From: Aphodosoma sp045614825
GTDB taxonomy: Bacteria > Bacteroidota > Bacteroidia > Bacteroidales > Paludibacteraceae
Length of the DNA: 38,723 nt
Assembly (NCBI GenBank): GCA_045614825.1
Contig: JAZLDO010000150.1
Coordinates: forward strand, 1-38,723
Direction: 5' to 3'
Shown here: piece after piece, positions 22,230 to 30,785 of the stretch
Layout of the letters: each line of letters begins with the position of its first letter
Position numbering within the stretch: position 1 is the stretch's first letter
The notes under the pieces: generated by a model
Told to the model about the DNA's origin: nothing
Seen by the model: the letters and a program-made list of their open reading frames with translations, nothing else
Database searches by the model: none
Position numbers and translations under genes: made by a program

Positions 22230-24893
22230 TTATTTAATTGAATCTGTTGTTTGTGCGTTGTTAATACTATCAGGTTGTTGAATTAAGTTTTGAAGTTCTG
22301 GATTTATGATTGTTTCATAAGTTACTTCTTCAAAGCTAATTTCAAATTCAACACGACGATTTTGAGTTCGACCTTTTGACGTTTTATTATCTGCTATAGG
22401 TTTAGTTTCTCCGAAACCTTGAGTTGTTATTCTTTGTGCATCTATGCCTTTATTTGTCATATATTTGCCAACAGCAGCTGCACGGTCGATAGATAATTGC
22501 ATGTTTTTGTTGTCATCGCCAGAATTATCAGTGTGTCCGTTAATAGTTAAATGATATTCAGGATTGAGCTCCATTACTGCAACAATTTGGTCAAGTATAG
22601 GATAAGATGACTTTTTGATTATATCTTTTCCTGACTCAAATTGAATACCAGTCATTGCCTTTTTGAACAAGTTACGTACTTCTTTTTTCAATTCAGGGCA
22701 ACCGTGATTACTTGCAGGACCTGGTTTTGTTGGGCATTTATCTTCAGAATCTAATATGCCATCTCCATCTGTATCAAGAGGACATCCCATTTCGTTAACA
22801 ATGGTACCATTTGGAGTATCAGGGCATTTGTCAAGGTAATCGGCAACTCCATCATTGTCGGTATCTATAGGGCAACCATTTTCGTCAATTGTAATACCAA
22901 GAGCAGTGTCAGGGCATTTGTCTAAATAGTCAGCAACTCCATCATTGTCGGAGTCAAGAGGACAACCATTGGCATCCACTTCTACGTTAGCAGGTGTTTC
23001 TGGGCATAGGTCAAGATAATCAGCTATTCCGTCTTTGTCAGTATCAAGTGGGCAACCGATGGAGTCAACCAATACGTTTGATGGTGTTTCTGGGCATTGA
23101 TCTAAGTAATCTGCAACACCGTCATTATCGGCATCAGTTGGACATCCCATTGATGTAACTTCAACACCTTCTGGAGTATCAGGACAATGGTCTTGGTAGT
23201 CATATACGCCATCTTTGTCTGTATCGAATGGACAACCAACAGAATCAACTTCAACTCCTAATGGAGTATTAGGACATTGGTCATAGCAATTGTGAATACC
23301 ATCTTTATCATCATCTAAATCGCAACCATATTTATCTACAAATTGTTTACGTTTTTTAATATCAGGACATTTACCTCTTAAGAAATCTAAATCTGTGTTA
23401 GGACAATGGTCTTTTCGTCCTTTAATGCCATCGCGATCGGGATCGGTAGAGTAGTTTCCAATATTCCAAGTCCAACCAACTTGAAAATTAAAACATTGTG
23501 ATTTATTAGGTATTGGTAATTTTAGAGCATTTCCATTACCCATATTTCCTAAATTCAATCGAGTAAAACTTATAGGAATATAATCTGCTAATAAGTACAT
23601 ATTAAATATACCAGCACGTAAATTGAGACCAAGTCCTAAATTTCCCCAACGTCCATTTATAAAAGAATAATCAATAGTGGCTTTTAACCAGTTTAGTGGG
23701 CGTAAATTTAAGGCTAATGTTACCTCGTCTGAGATTCTTTTGTTGTTGAAAGTTAATCTATTGACTGTGCCAAAAGAGATTCTGTTTTTTAAAATGCCAT
23801 ATTCTACACTAGAGTAGAAATTGGCATGTAGCATTGTTGTGTATGCTCCTTTTGCGTTTGATGTTGATATTGTGCCTAATATTTCTTCTCCGAGGTCAGT
23901 GAAAGTATTAGTTATTTGTTCATTAATAGCAATAGAGTCTCCTATCGAATAATCAAATAATCCATTGATTTCATGTTCACCTTGCATCGAACCATTTATC
24001 GAACCTTTTTGCCAATATATAAAACCAAGATCAGTAACGGATGCTGAAATAGTTAAATTTTTTATAGGCTCGTATGTGAAACCTAAATCAATAGCAGCTC
24101 CATAGCCTGCTGGTTGATAGAGAAGAGATAGTAATTCAGCACCATTATACATCGACATTGAACTGAAATCAATACTCCCATCTTCATTTGAACTAAAGTG
24201 CATTGGTAGTGATGCTCTTATTTCTCCATCTGTTTTTAAAGTCCAAGCTTGGCGAGATGCATCTAATTGTAAACTATTGATTTTTGTGTCAATGTTTGCA
24301 TAACCCATTATAAATTTAGCTTTTGCGCCAATAGACCATTGATTGTTTATTTTGCGCATATAACCCAAGCCCATTTTTGAGTATAAAGAGGCTTCAATTC
24401 CGAGAGTGCTTAAATTGAACGAGTTAATGCCGTTCATGTCGGGTGTGCCGTATAGTGCTAATTTGAAAATATCTTTAGGTATATATGTATGAGCATTGGC
24501 ATTAAGGCCAAGGTCAAATGTAAAATAATTTTTCTTTACTTTAAAACCGAATGATAATATATTTAAACCAAAGTTAAAATTAATTTTACTTGTATTAGGA
24601 AGATGTCTGTAAAATTTATCAATACTATTTTGTGAATTCAAAAATGTAGTAGGTTGTCCATTTTGCATATAAATTAGGTCGTTTAGTACGAAACTATTAG
24701 TCCCAAAATTCATATATAAATTTGGTAAAAAAATGAAATCTAGATAAAAATTACAATTGGGCATAAAAGCAGGATTCATATTATTACGCTCTGCTATATT
24801 GTCCATAAAATACAGTGTATTTGTATTTTGTGCTTTAACGATACTATTCAATGATATTATAGTTAAAATAAAAATAATTATATATTTTTTCAT
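22230..24893 (-). CDS. OmpA-family outer-membrane protein with DUF5723-like barrel and TSP3 repeats
   Basis: An 887-residue protein in three parts after a signal peptide (MKKYIIIFILTIISLNSIVKA). Residues about 22-470 are beta-rich and resemble the DUF5723 family, starting NTLYFMDNIAERNNMNPAFM, probably an outer-membrane barrel. Residues about 480-725 hold eight thrombospondin type 3 units (DxDxDG...D.CP.TP), which bind calcium and form a rigid stalk. The C-terminal OmpA domain follows: IQFESGKDIIKKSSYPILDQ, LTINGHTDNSG, LSIDRAAAVGKYM and NRRVEFEI, with the Asp and Arg that bind diaminopimelate in peptidoglycan. It would tie the outer membrane to the cell wall. It lies 12 bases after the lipoprotein gene and 9 before the pullulanase. 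Confidence 0.88.
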   Translation of the reverse strand: MKKYIIIFILTIISLNSIVKAQNTNTLYFMDNIAERNNMNPAFMPNCNFYLDFIFLPNLYMNFGTNSFVLNDLIYMQNGQPTTFLNSQNSIDKFYRHLPNTSKINFNFGLNILSFGFKVKKNYFTFDLGLNANAHTYIPKDIFKLALYGTPDMNGINSFNLSTLGIEASLYSKMGLGYMRKINNQWSIGAKAKFIMGYANIDTKINSLQLDASRQAWTLKTDGEIRASLPMHFSSNEDGSIDFSSMSMYNGAELLSLLYQPAGYGAAIDLGFTYEPIKNLTISASVTDLGFIYWQKGSINGSMQGEHEINGLFDYSIGDSIAINEQITNTFTDLGEEILGTISTSNAKGAYTTMLHANFYSSVEYGILKNRISFGTVNRLTFNNKRISDEVTLALNLRPLNWLKATIDYSFINGRWGNLGLGLNLRAGIFNMYLLADYIPISFTRLNLGNMGNGNALKLPIPNKSQCFNFQVGWTWNIGNYSTDPDRDGIKGRKDHCPNTDLDFLRGKCPDIKKRKQFVDKYGCDLDDDKDGIHNCYDQCPNTPLGVEVDSVGCPFDTDKDGVYDYQDHCPDTPEGVEVTSMGCPTDADNDGVADYLDQCPETPSNVLVDSIGCPLDTDKDGIADYLDLCPETPANVEVDANGCPLDSDNDGVADYLDKCPDTALGITIDENGCPIDTDNDGVADYLDKCPDTPNGTIVNEMGCPLDTDGDGILDSEDKCPTKPGPASNHGCPELKKEVRNLFKKAMTGIQFESGKDIIKKSSYPILDQIVAVMELNPEYHLTINGHTDNSGDDNKNMQLSIDRAAAVGKYMTNKGIDAQRITTQGFGETKPIADNKTSKGRTQNRRVEFEISFEEVTYETIINPELQNLIQQPDSINNAQTTDSIK

Positions 24894-24905
24894 AGTATAT
24901 ATTTT

Positions 24906-26609
24906 TTAGTTATTGTTGTTTGTTAATGAAATGTTAGTTTTTGCTTTTGCAAATGCACTAACCTTAATATCTATAGCATTTGTAATTTCAAAATATATCT
25001 TAGAATTTTCATCATAACCCTCAACTCCAATTTCTAGTACTATTTTTTTTGTATTATAGATATCTTCTATAGTTTGGCTTGATGTTGCTAACGCCAACTC
25101 TGTTGTTGTTGGTGTTTGAACTCGCCCTTCAAGATCAACTTCTGCTGAGTTGATTGTAAATGAGTTTGATTCCATTATTAGTTCATCATTTTCATTGAGA
25201 TAACCTAATTTCAATGAAGCATTTACTGGTAATTTACTATTAACATCTAAATAGATGCAAATAGTATCTATATTAATCATTTCTAATGATGAACCTAATA
25301 AGTCAGAAAGATTAGCCTCCAATGTGTCTTTGTATGTAAAAGATGTAGTTGGATCAAATTGGAATGGTAGTTTAGCTTGCATATCAAGACGAGCTAACAC
25401 TGGTATAGTTAAAAATTGTTCACCTATTTTTGTTTTTGTTTCTTGTGGTGTAGTAACTTTATAATCCAAATTTATTGTTTCTGGCAACATTGATAATAGG
25501 GTGTGGAGTGAACCATATTCACGGTTAATAGTGATGATTGTAGTTGCACTATCGTATGCTTCTTTAGGAATATTTAGATTTTGAATAACTTTGTCTTTGC
25601 CATTAAAAAACGCATGTTCTATTCTTTCTCCTTTTGTTGCATACACATTATCCAATTCAAGTTGTAGAGGTAAACCTACGTTGGTAGTTGCTTTTATTGT
25701 AACTTCAGGGTTTGCAAATAATAATTTATTATTTGTTAATAATTCATTTTGAAATATATCTTGTGGTATCTCATATGTTATTTTTCCTTCATCAATAGGT
25801 TCTTTATACCACACAAAACCATGAACTTCATGCGTGTTAATAAGATTTATTTCTGTTTCAAATGTCAATTTTGCATCTCTTGATATTGATGTAGTTCCTG
25901 TAGAAACAAGTTTAAAATCAATTTCTAAGTCAATAAAATTACCCTCTAATTCTTCGAAGTGAGCAATGAAATTCTTCATAGATTTTTTTAACGAAAAATT
26001 GTTTGTTGTGATGATAATGTCTTCAAACAAATGCTCATATTCTTCTTCCAATAGGCAAGGATAGTGTAGAGACAAAATCAAAAAATTCTCTTTTGATAGT
26101 TCTATACCCTCTGTTTTTATAATAAGGTCAATATTTGCGGCGTTTATTCTAGCCCAATCAATTTGAGTTATTTCCCCTTCTTTAATACGATTAAAATCTA
26201 AATTATATATCGTATCTACACTAAAGTCATAAGAACCTGTAGGTAGTGGTATCGATTTTATATTTGAAGGTAATAACGAAAATAATTCTTGAAAACAAGG
26301 TTGTGTTTTTAATGTTAATGTTTCCTTTAAATATTCACCTTTTCTGAATGATGTATCTAAATTCAAGTTCAAATTTATATTATTTTGTTCGTATAGTAGG
26401 CATATCGCATTTGTCGAATCGCTTGTAACATAAGTAGAGTCAACTATATTTAATAGATCCATCATATTGGCATGTACCGAACCTATTGGTAGTGCCAATG
26501 AAGTGCCTAATGTCATATCAGAATTAATGTCTTCTATATTTACATTGGTTATGCAACTTGTAAAAAAGCTACAGATGGCAAAATAAGTTAATAATTTTTT
26601 GATTTTCAT
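24906..26609 (-). CDS. Large lipoprotein of unknown function, partner of the OmpA/TSP3 gene
   Basis: I do not recognise this family. The 567-residue product is a predicted lipoprotein: MKIKKLLTYFAICSFFTSC with lipidated Cys19. The mature part is rich in beta-strand-like alternating sequence, Asn and Thr, contains repeated short 'LDL/LEL' strands, and ends in a polar NNNN tail; no enzyme motif is seen. I chose ATG 26609: the longer frame from 26645 has a charged, non-signal N-terminus, and the predicted transcription start (about 26636) lies downstream of 26645. It is the first gene of the lipoprotein-OmpA-pullulanase unit. Confidence 0.8.
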   Translation of the reverse strand: MKIKKLLTYFAICSFFTSCITNVNIEDINSDMTLGTSLALPIGSVHANMMDLLNIVDSTYVTSDSTNAICLLYEQNNINLNLNLDTSFRKGEYLKETLTLKTQPCFQELFSLLPSNIKSIPLPTGSYDFSVDTIYNLDFNRIKEGEITQIDWARINAANIDLIIKTEGIELSKENFLILSLHYPCLLEEEYEHLFEDIIITTNNFSLKKSMKNFIAHFEELEGNFIDLEIDFKLVSTGTTSISRDAKLTFETEINLINTHEVHGFVWYKEPIDEGKITYEIPQDIFQNELLTNNKLLFANPEVTIKATTNVGLPLQLELDNVYATKGERIEHAFFNGKDKVIQNLNIPKEAYDSATTIITINREYGSLHTLLSMLPETINLDYKVTTPQETKTKIGEQFLTIPVLARLDMQAKLPFQFDPTTSFTYKDTLEANLSDLLGSSLEMINIDTICIYLDVNSKLPVNASLKLGYLNENDELIMESNSFTINSAEVDLEGRVQTPTTTELALATSSQTIEDIYNTKKIVLEIGVEGYDENSKIYFEITNAIDIKVSAFAKAKTNISLTNNNN

Positions 26610-26642
26610 ATTTTTATTCTTTTTAAAGTTTATTTTATCTTG

Positions 26643-26673
26643 CAAAGTTACCTATATATTTTGATATTTACAA
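26643..26673 (-). promoter_or_regulatory. Promoter of the lipoprotein-OmpA-pullulanase operon
   Basis: On the minus strand TTG (26671-26673), 20-base spacer, TAACTTTG (26643-26650). This is a full match to the Bacteroidota consensus. The -33 box begins directly after the helicase stop codon. Confidence 0.8.
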
Positions 26674-28080
26674 TTATTTTAAGAAAAATTTTGAAAAATT
26701 TACAAGGAATACTTTTTCTTTGGCACGAGTTATAGCTGTGTATAGCCATTGATAATATTCTTTTGTAATCATTTCTTCGGTGATATAACCTTGGTCAATG
26801 TAAACATGATCCCATGATCCACCTTGTGATTTATGACCTGTTATGGCGTATGCAAATTTGACTTGCAGAGCATTGTAAAACTCATTTTTTTGCATTTCTT
26901 GCCAAAATTGTCGCTTGTTGGTTATTTCAGTGTAATCTTCGGCAATAGTATTTACTAATCGCTCGGTTAGTGCATTTTGGGCCGAAGGTGTTTCTGTATA
27001 TAGAGAGTCTATTAATATTCTAGCTGTTATTTCAATATCGTAGTCTATCAAACGTAGAGTTAAGTCGGCAAATCTGGCTCCATATAATTCATAATGTTTC
27101 CCGACTCGTATTATTTCGGCAATATCGCCATTTGCAATAAAATCGAGATTGTCGTATGGTTTTGACCAATAGTAATTGTTTTTTGTTACAATCAAGTAGT
27201 CTCCAGTTGATAATTCATCTTCTTTCATCATTACTTGACCTCTTACACCTCGATTATAGAGTACGGCTCGTTTGTTTGAGTAGGTCAATATAATTGCATT
27301 TTCTTCGCCTACTTGGTTATATGATGTTTCCAATTCTTCTACTAAATTTTCTCCACTCACTACTTTTACATCATCAAAATTTGGATTTAATTTTATCGGT
27401 GTAAAAGGTTCTTTTTCTATTGCTTGTCGTATTTTTGTGGCGTTGAATAGTATTCCACTTTCTCCTGCTTGACGTATCACTTGAGTCAGTTGATATTCCA
27501 TCACCTCTAAACCATATCCTTCTATAATGCTTTTATTCAATGCAGGTGATGAACTTTGTCCTATTGGTAATAACTGAGCCGTATCGCCAACCAAAATCAT
27601 TGAGCAGTTATCGCCCGAATATATATACTCAACTAAATCATCCAATAATCGCCCCGATCCAAATTCCACTCCTGAAGAGTTTTGATTGGCTATCATCGAC
27701 GCCTCATCTACAATGAATAATGTGCTTTTGTGAGAATTGTAATTTACATTAAATGTGAAATCTCCAGCCGATTTTTGTCGATAAATAATTTTGTGGATAC
27801 TATATGCACTATGATTTGAATAATTACTCAATACTTTTGCAGCACGTCCTGTTGGTGCCAACAATACAGTATTTTGTCCTAAAACTTTCATAGCCATAAT
27901 AAGTCCACTGACGATAGAAGTCTTTCCCGTGCCCGCAAATCCTTTCAAAATAAAAGCCTTTGTTTCAGTCGGCATACAACAAAACTGAGCTAATAAGTCA
28001 ATTAATTCTTTCTGCTGTCTTGTTGGCTCAAAGTTTAATTGTTTTTTTATTGTTTCGATTAATAATATGTAGTTACTCAT
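26674..28080 (-). CDS. RecD/Pif1-like superfamily 1 DNA helicase
   Basis: A 468-residue ATP-dependent helicase-like protein, cytosolic. Walker A is GFAGTGKTS (47-55), followed by LLAPTGRAAKVLS (motif Ia), the Walker B-like FIVDEASMI, motif III MILVGDTAQLLPIG, the QVIRQAGESGILF motif IV region, and a UvrD_C_2 C-terminus with YAITGHKSQGGSWDHVYID and YTAITRAKEKVFLV (motifs V and VI). It lacks the RecD N-terminal domain and is shorter than RecD2 (over 700), so it is best described as the compact RecD-like/Pif1-like type common in Bacteroidota. ATG 28080 is chosen because the 27 residues before it lie over the pheT terminator hairpin and are not helicase-like. Confidence 0.88.
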   Translation of the reverse strand: MSNYILLIETIKKQLNFEPTRQQKELIDLLAQFCCMPTETKAFILKGFAGTGKTSIVSGLIMAMKVLGQNTVLLAPTGRAAKVLSNYSNHSAYSIHKIIYRQKSAGDFTFNVNYNSHKSTLFIVDEASMIANQNSSGVEFGSGRLLDDLVEYIYSGDNCSMILVGDTAQLLPIGQSSSPALNKSIIEGYGLEVMEYQLTQVIRQAGESGILFNATKIRQAIEKEPFTPIKLNPNFDDVKVVSGENLVEELETSYNQVGEENAIILTYSNKRAVLYNRGVRGQVMMKEDELSTGDYLIVTKNNYYWSKPYDNLDFIANGDIAEIIRVGKHYELYGARFADLTLRLIDYDIEITARILIDSLYTETPSAQNALTERLVNTIAEDYTEITNKRQFWQEMQKNEFYNALQVKFAYAITGHKSQGGSWDHVYIDQGYITEEMITKEYYQWLYTAITRAKEKVFLVNFSKFFLK

Positions 28081-28153
28081 GGGTTTATGGGAGGGTTGTT
28101 GTTTATAGTGGAAATAGTAGCTATGGTTGCGATAGTGTAACCGTGATATATAA

Positions 28154-28189
28154 AAAGACACTGCATCAAAATATTGATGCAGTGTCTTT
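28154..28189 (-). terminator. Intrinsic terminator after pheT
   Basis: A perfect 16-bp stem: AAAGACACTGCATCAA (28154-28169) and its complement (28174-28189) with a 4-base loop, followed on the minus strand by TTTTTATAT. Confidence 0.93.
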
Positions 28190-28202
28190 AGTTGTTTTAT
28201 GA

Positions 28203-30662
28203 TTAACGCAATTTTGCATCCAATTTCTCAGTCAAATTCTTGATGAGTTTTTGCATAATTCCGTCAATTTGTTTATCTGTGAGTGTCTTCTCTTTATCTT
28301 GCAAAGTGAAGTTAACTGCATACGATTTTTTACCAGCTTCTAAGTTTTTGCCTTCGTAAACGTCGAACAATGTTACGCTCTTCAACAATTTTTTGTCTGT
28401 GTCGAATGCAATTTTTTCAATTTCAGCAAAACGTACCGATTTGTCAACCAACAATGCCAAGTCGCGTTTTACTTCAGGGAATTTAGAAATCTCAGTATAG
28501 CTAATCTTACGTTTATTTAATTCTTTCAAGCATGCTTTCCATTGAATATCTGCATAATATACAGTGTTTTCAATGTCGAATGCTTTCAATTGTTTTGGTG
28601 CTACAACACCGATTGTTGCCAACAATTTGCCGCTTACTGTTTTGATTTCCAAAGCTTCGCTGAGCAAATCATCGCTAACTTCAGCTATTTGTGTCTTGCG
28701 CAAGTCAATGCCCATTCTCACAAGCACATTTTGCACGTATGCTTTCAATTGGTAGAAGCTAACTTTATCATTGCTTGCAGCCCAGTTCAATGTGTTTTTG
28801 CGACCTGTAATCCACAATGCTAAGTGATATTCTTCAGAGTAACCATCCAATGAGCCTTCTGCATTTTTGCGTTTTTCTGCATCGAAGTGGTAGCAGTTAC
28901 CGAATTCATAGAATTTCAAGTCAGCATTTTGGCGATTAGCATTGCGAGCAATACTTTCCAAACCACCGAACAACATTGTTTGACGCATCACATTCAAGTC
29001 TTGGCTGAGGCTATTCAATATGCGTACGCATGTCTCTGCAGTGTAGCTTGTTAAGCCTTCGTAGTAAGCCAATTTTGTGAGCGAGTTGTTCAATATTTCG
29101 TTGAAACCATTGGCTGTCAATTGTTCCGAAATCAAGTTTTCCCATTTTGTAGAGTCAACTCCTTTTGAGAAACTGAGGTTCGATGTCAATCTGTCGCTCA
29201 ATTCCACATTGTTATAGCCATAGATGCGGAGAATATCTTCAATTACGTCAACATCGCGTTGAACGTCAACACGATAAGCAGGTACTTCCAATTTATAACC
29301 ATCGGCAGTACGCTCAACAATCTTCATTTCAAGACCTTCGAAGATACGTTCAATTTGTTCAACCTCAATCTCTTTGCCAATCAATGTATGGATTTTGTTG
29401 AGGGTGATATCCACGTCGAAGTTATTTAGTGGAGTAGGGTAGATGTCTGTGATTTCCGATGCAATTGAGCCGCCTGTCAACTCTTTAATCAACATTGCAG
29501 CATATTTGAGCACATAGATTGTGTTGTGTGGGTCGATACCACGTTCGAAACGGAAGCTTGCGTCTGTGTTCAAACCGTGGCGGCGGGCAGTCTTACGGAT
29601 AGATACTGGGTTGAAATAAGCCGATTCGATGAAGATATTTGTTGTCTCTTCAGTCGCACCTGACTCCAAACCACCGAATACACCACCAATACACATTGGC
29701 TCTTCGGCATTGCAAATCATCAAATCTTCAGCCGAGAGTGTACGTTCTACTTCATCCAAAGTAGTGAATTTGCGACCCTCTTCCACTGTGCCAACTACCA
29801 CTTTGCCGCCTTTGATTTTATCTGCATCAAACGCATGCAATGGTTGACCGAAAGCGTGAAGGATATAGTTTGTAGCATCTACTACATTATTTATAGGGCG
29901 TAGTCCAATCACTTGCAAAGCATCTTTCAACCATTTTGGCGACTCTTCTACTTTTGCGCCTTTAATCGAAACACCAGCATAGCGAGGGCAACGCTCAGTG
30001 TTTAATACCTCAATAGCAATTGGCAATTCGTTATTGTCTGATTTAAAATCGTCCACCGATGGACGGCTCAATTCGTAAGGAATATTGTGCGCTTTGAAGT
30101 AAGCTGCCAAGTCGCGAGCCACACCATAGTGCGATGTCGCATCAGCGCGGTTTGGAGTGATATCCACTTCAATGAGTGTATCATCTTCAATGCCAAAGTA
30201 TTCGCTAGCAGTCATACCTACTGGAGTATCAGCAGGCAACACCATAATGCCATCATGACCAGTGCCTACTCCGATTTCGTCTTCAGCGCAAATCATACCA
30301 AATGATTCTTCACCACGAATTTTCGATTTTTTAATAGTGAAACTCTCATCTCCGTCATAGAGTACAGTTCCTACTGTTGCTACGATAACTTTTTGTCCAG
30401 CAGCCACGTTTGGCGCACCACATACTACTTGTATTGGGTCGCCACCTACTGTTAATGTAGTAACATGCAAGTGGTCAGAGTTTTCGTGGTCGCGACAAGT
30501 AAGCACCTCGCCTACAACCAATCCTTCAAGACCACCTTTAATGGTTTGTACAGTTTCAACACAGCCAACTTCAAGTCCGATTGAAGTCAATATTTTAGCC
30601 AACTCTTCGGCAGGTAAATCAGTTTTAAGATAGCTTTTAAGCCAATTGTACGAAATATTCAT
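28203..30662 (-). CDS. pheT: Phenylalanine-tRNA ligase beta subunit
   Basis: PheT is the large subunit of the alpha2-beta2 enzyme that charges tRNA-Phe and carries the editing site. The 819-residue protein has MNISYNWLKSYLKTDLPAEE at the N-terminus, an EMAP-II-like tRNA-binding domain (residues about 40-155, VVCGAPNVAAGQKV), B3/B4 editing (about 210-390), the B5 domain (about 410-480, VDVTLNKIHTLIG-like), the catalytic-like core, and the C-terminal anticodon-binding FDX-ACB domain (about 725-819, SKFPEVKRDLALLVDKSV). ATG 30662 is used because it gives the standard N-terminus; a TTG four codons upstream is inside a micro-repeat. pheS is not in the window. Confidence 0.96.
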   Translation of the reverse strand: MNISYNWLKSYLKTDLPAEELAKILTSIGLEVGCVETVQTIKGGLEGLVVGEVLTCRDHENSDHLHVTTLTVGGDPIQVVCGAPNVAAGQKVIVATVGTVLYDGDESFTIKKSKIRGEESFGMICAEDEIGVGTGHDGIMVLPADTPVGMTASEYFGIEDDTLIEVDITPNRADATSHYGVARDLAAYFKAHNIPYELSRPSVDDFKSDNNELPIAIEVLNTERCPRYAGVSIKGAKVEESPKWLKDALQVIGLRPINNVVDATNYILHAFGQPLHAFDADKIKGGKVVVGTVEEGRKFTTLDEVERTLSAEDLMICNAEEPMCIGGVFGGLESGATEETTNIFIESAYFNPVSIRKTARRHGLNTDASFRFERGIDPHNTIYVLKYAAMLIKELTGGSIASEITDIYPTPLNNFDVDITLNKIHTLIGKEIEVEQIERIFEGLEMKIVERTADGYKLEVPAYRVDVQRDVDVIEDILRIYGYNNVELSDRLTSNLSFSKGVDSTKWENLISEQLTANGFNEILNNSLTKLAYYEGLTSYTAETCVRILNSLSQDLNVMRQTMLFGGLESIARNANRQNADLKFYEFGNCYHFDAEKRKNAEGSLDGYSEEYHLALWITGRKNTLNWAASNDKVSFYQLKAYVQNVLVRMGIDLRKTQIAEVSDDLLSEALEIKTVSGKLLATIGVVAPKQLKAFDIENTVYYADIQWKACLKELNKRKISYTEISKFPEVKRDLALLVDKSVRFAEIEKIAFDTDKKLLKSVTLFDVYEGKNLEAGKKSYAVNFTLQDKEKTLTDKQIDGIMQKLIKNLTEKLDAKLR

Positions 30663-30700
30663 ATTTTTAGTCAATAGTCAACAGTCAAAGGTCAACTGTT
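30663..30700 (-). repeat. TTGACTATTGACT-type micro-repeat upstream of pheT
   Basis: Read on the minus strand, AGTTGACCTTTGACTGTTGA is followed by CTATTGACTAAAAAT and the pheT ATG: four degenerate copies of TTGACT(A/G)(T/A). Same position and style as the other micro-repeats, different unit. Confidence 0.7.
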
Positions 30701-30701
30701 T

Positions 30702-30750
30702 ATACTATTTCTAATTCCTCCTCTAATTAGTGAAGGAATTAGAAAAGTAT
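30702..30750 (-). repeat. Long hairpin between the aminotransferase gene and pheT
   Basis: TTTCTAATTCCT (30708-30719) pairs with AGGAATTAGAAA (30734-30745), and ATACT (30702-30706) pairs with AGTAT (30746-30750), with one bulged A. This gives a 17-bp stem with a 14-base loop. No U-tract follows, so it may be an mRNA processing or stability element instead of a terminator. Confidence 0.7.
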
Positions 30751-30751
30751 A

Positions 30752-30785
30752 TAATTTTTAATTTTTAATTCTTAATTATTCATTA
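30752..30785 (-). repeat. TTAAAAATTAAAAATT-type micro-repeat at the aminotransferase stop
   Basis: On the minus strand AATAATTAAGAATTAAAAAT continues as TAAAAATTAT. The repeat includes the stop codon and the two final Asn codons. Confidence 0.6.

Noticed and set aside
20232..26609. Polysaccharide utilisation (SusCD) locus
   Set aside because: No TonB-dependent SusC or SusD partner is encoded; the 567-residue lipoprotein does not show SusD features I recognise.
26610..26645. Longer start for the lipoprotein (ATG 26645)
   Set aside because: It would put a charged stretch before the signal peptide, and it lies upstream of the predicted transcription start.
28081..28161. Longer start for the helicase (from 28161)
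   Set aside because: This part overlaps the perfect terminator hairpin of pheT and has no helicase-like sequence.
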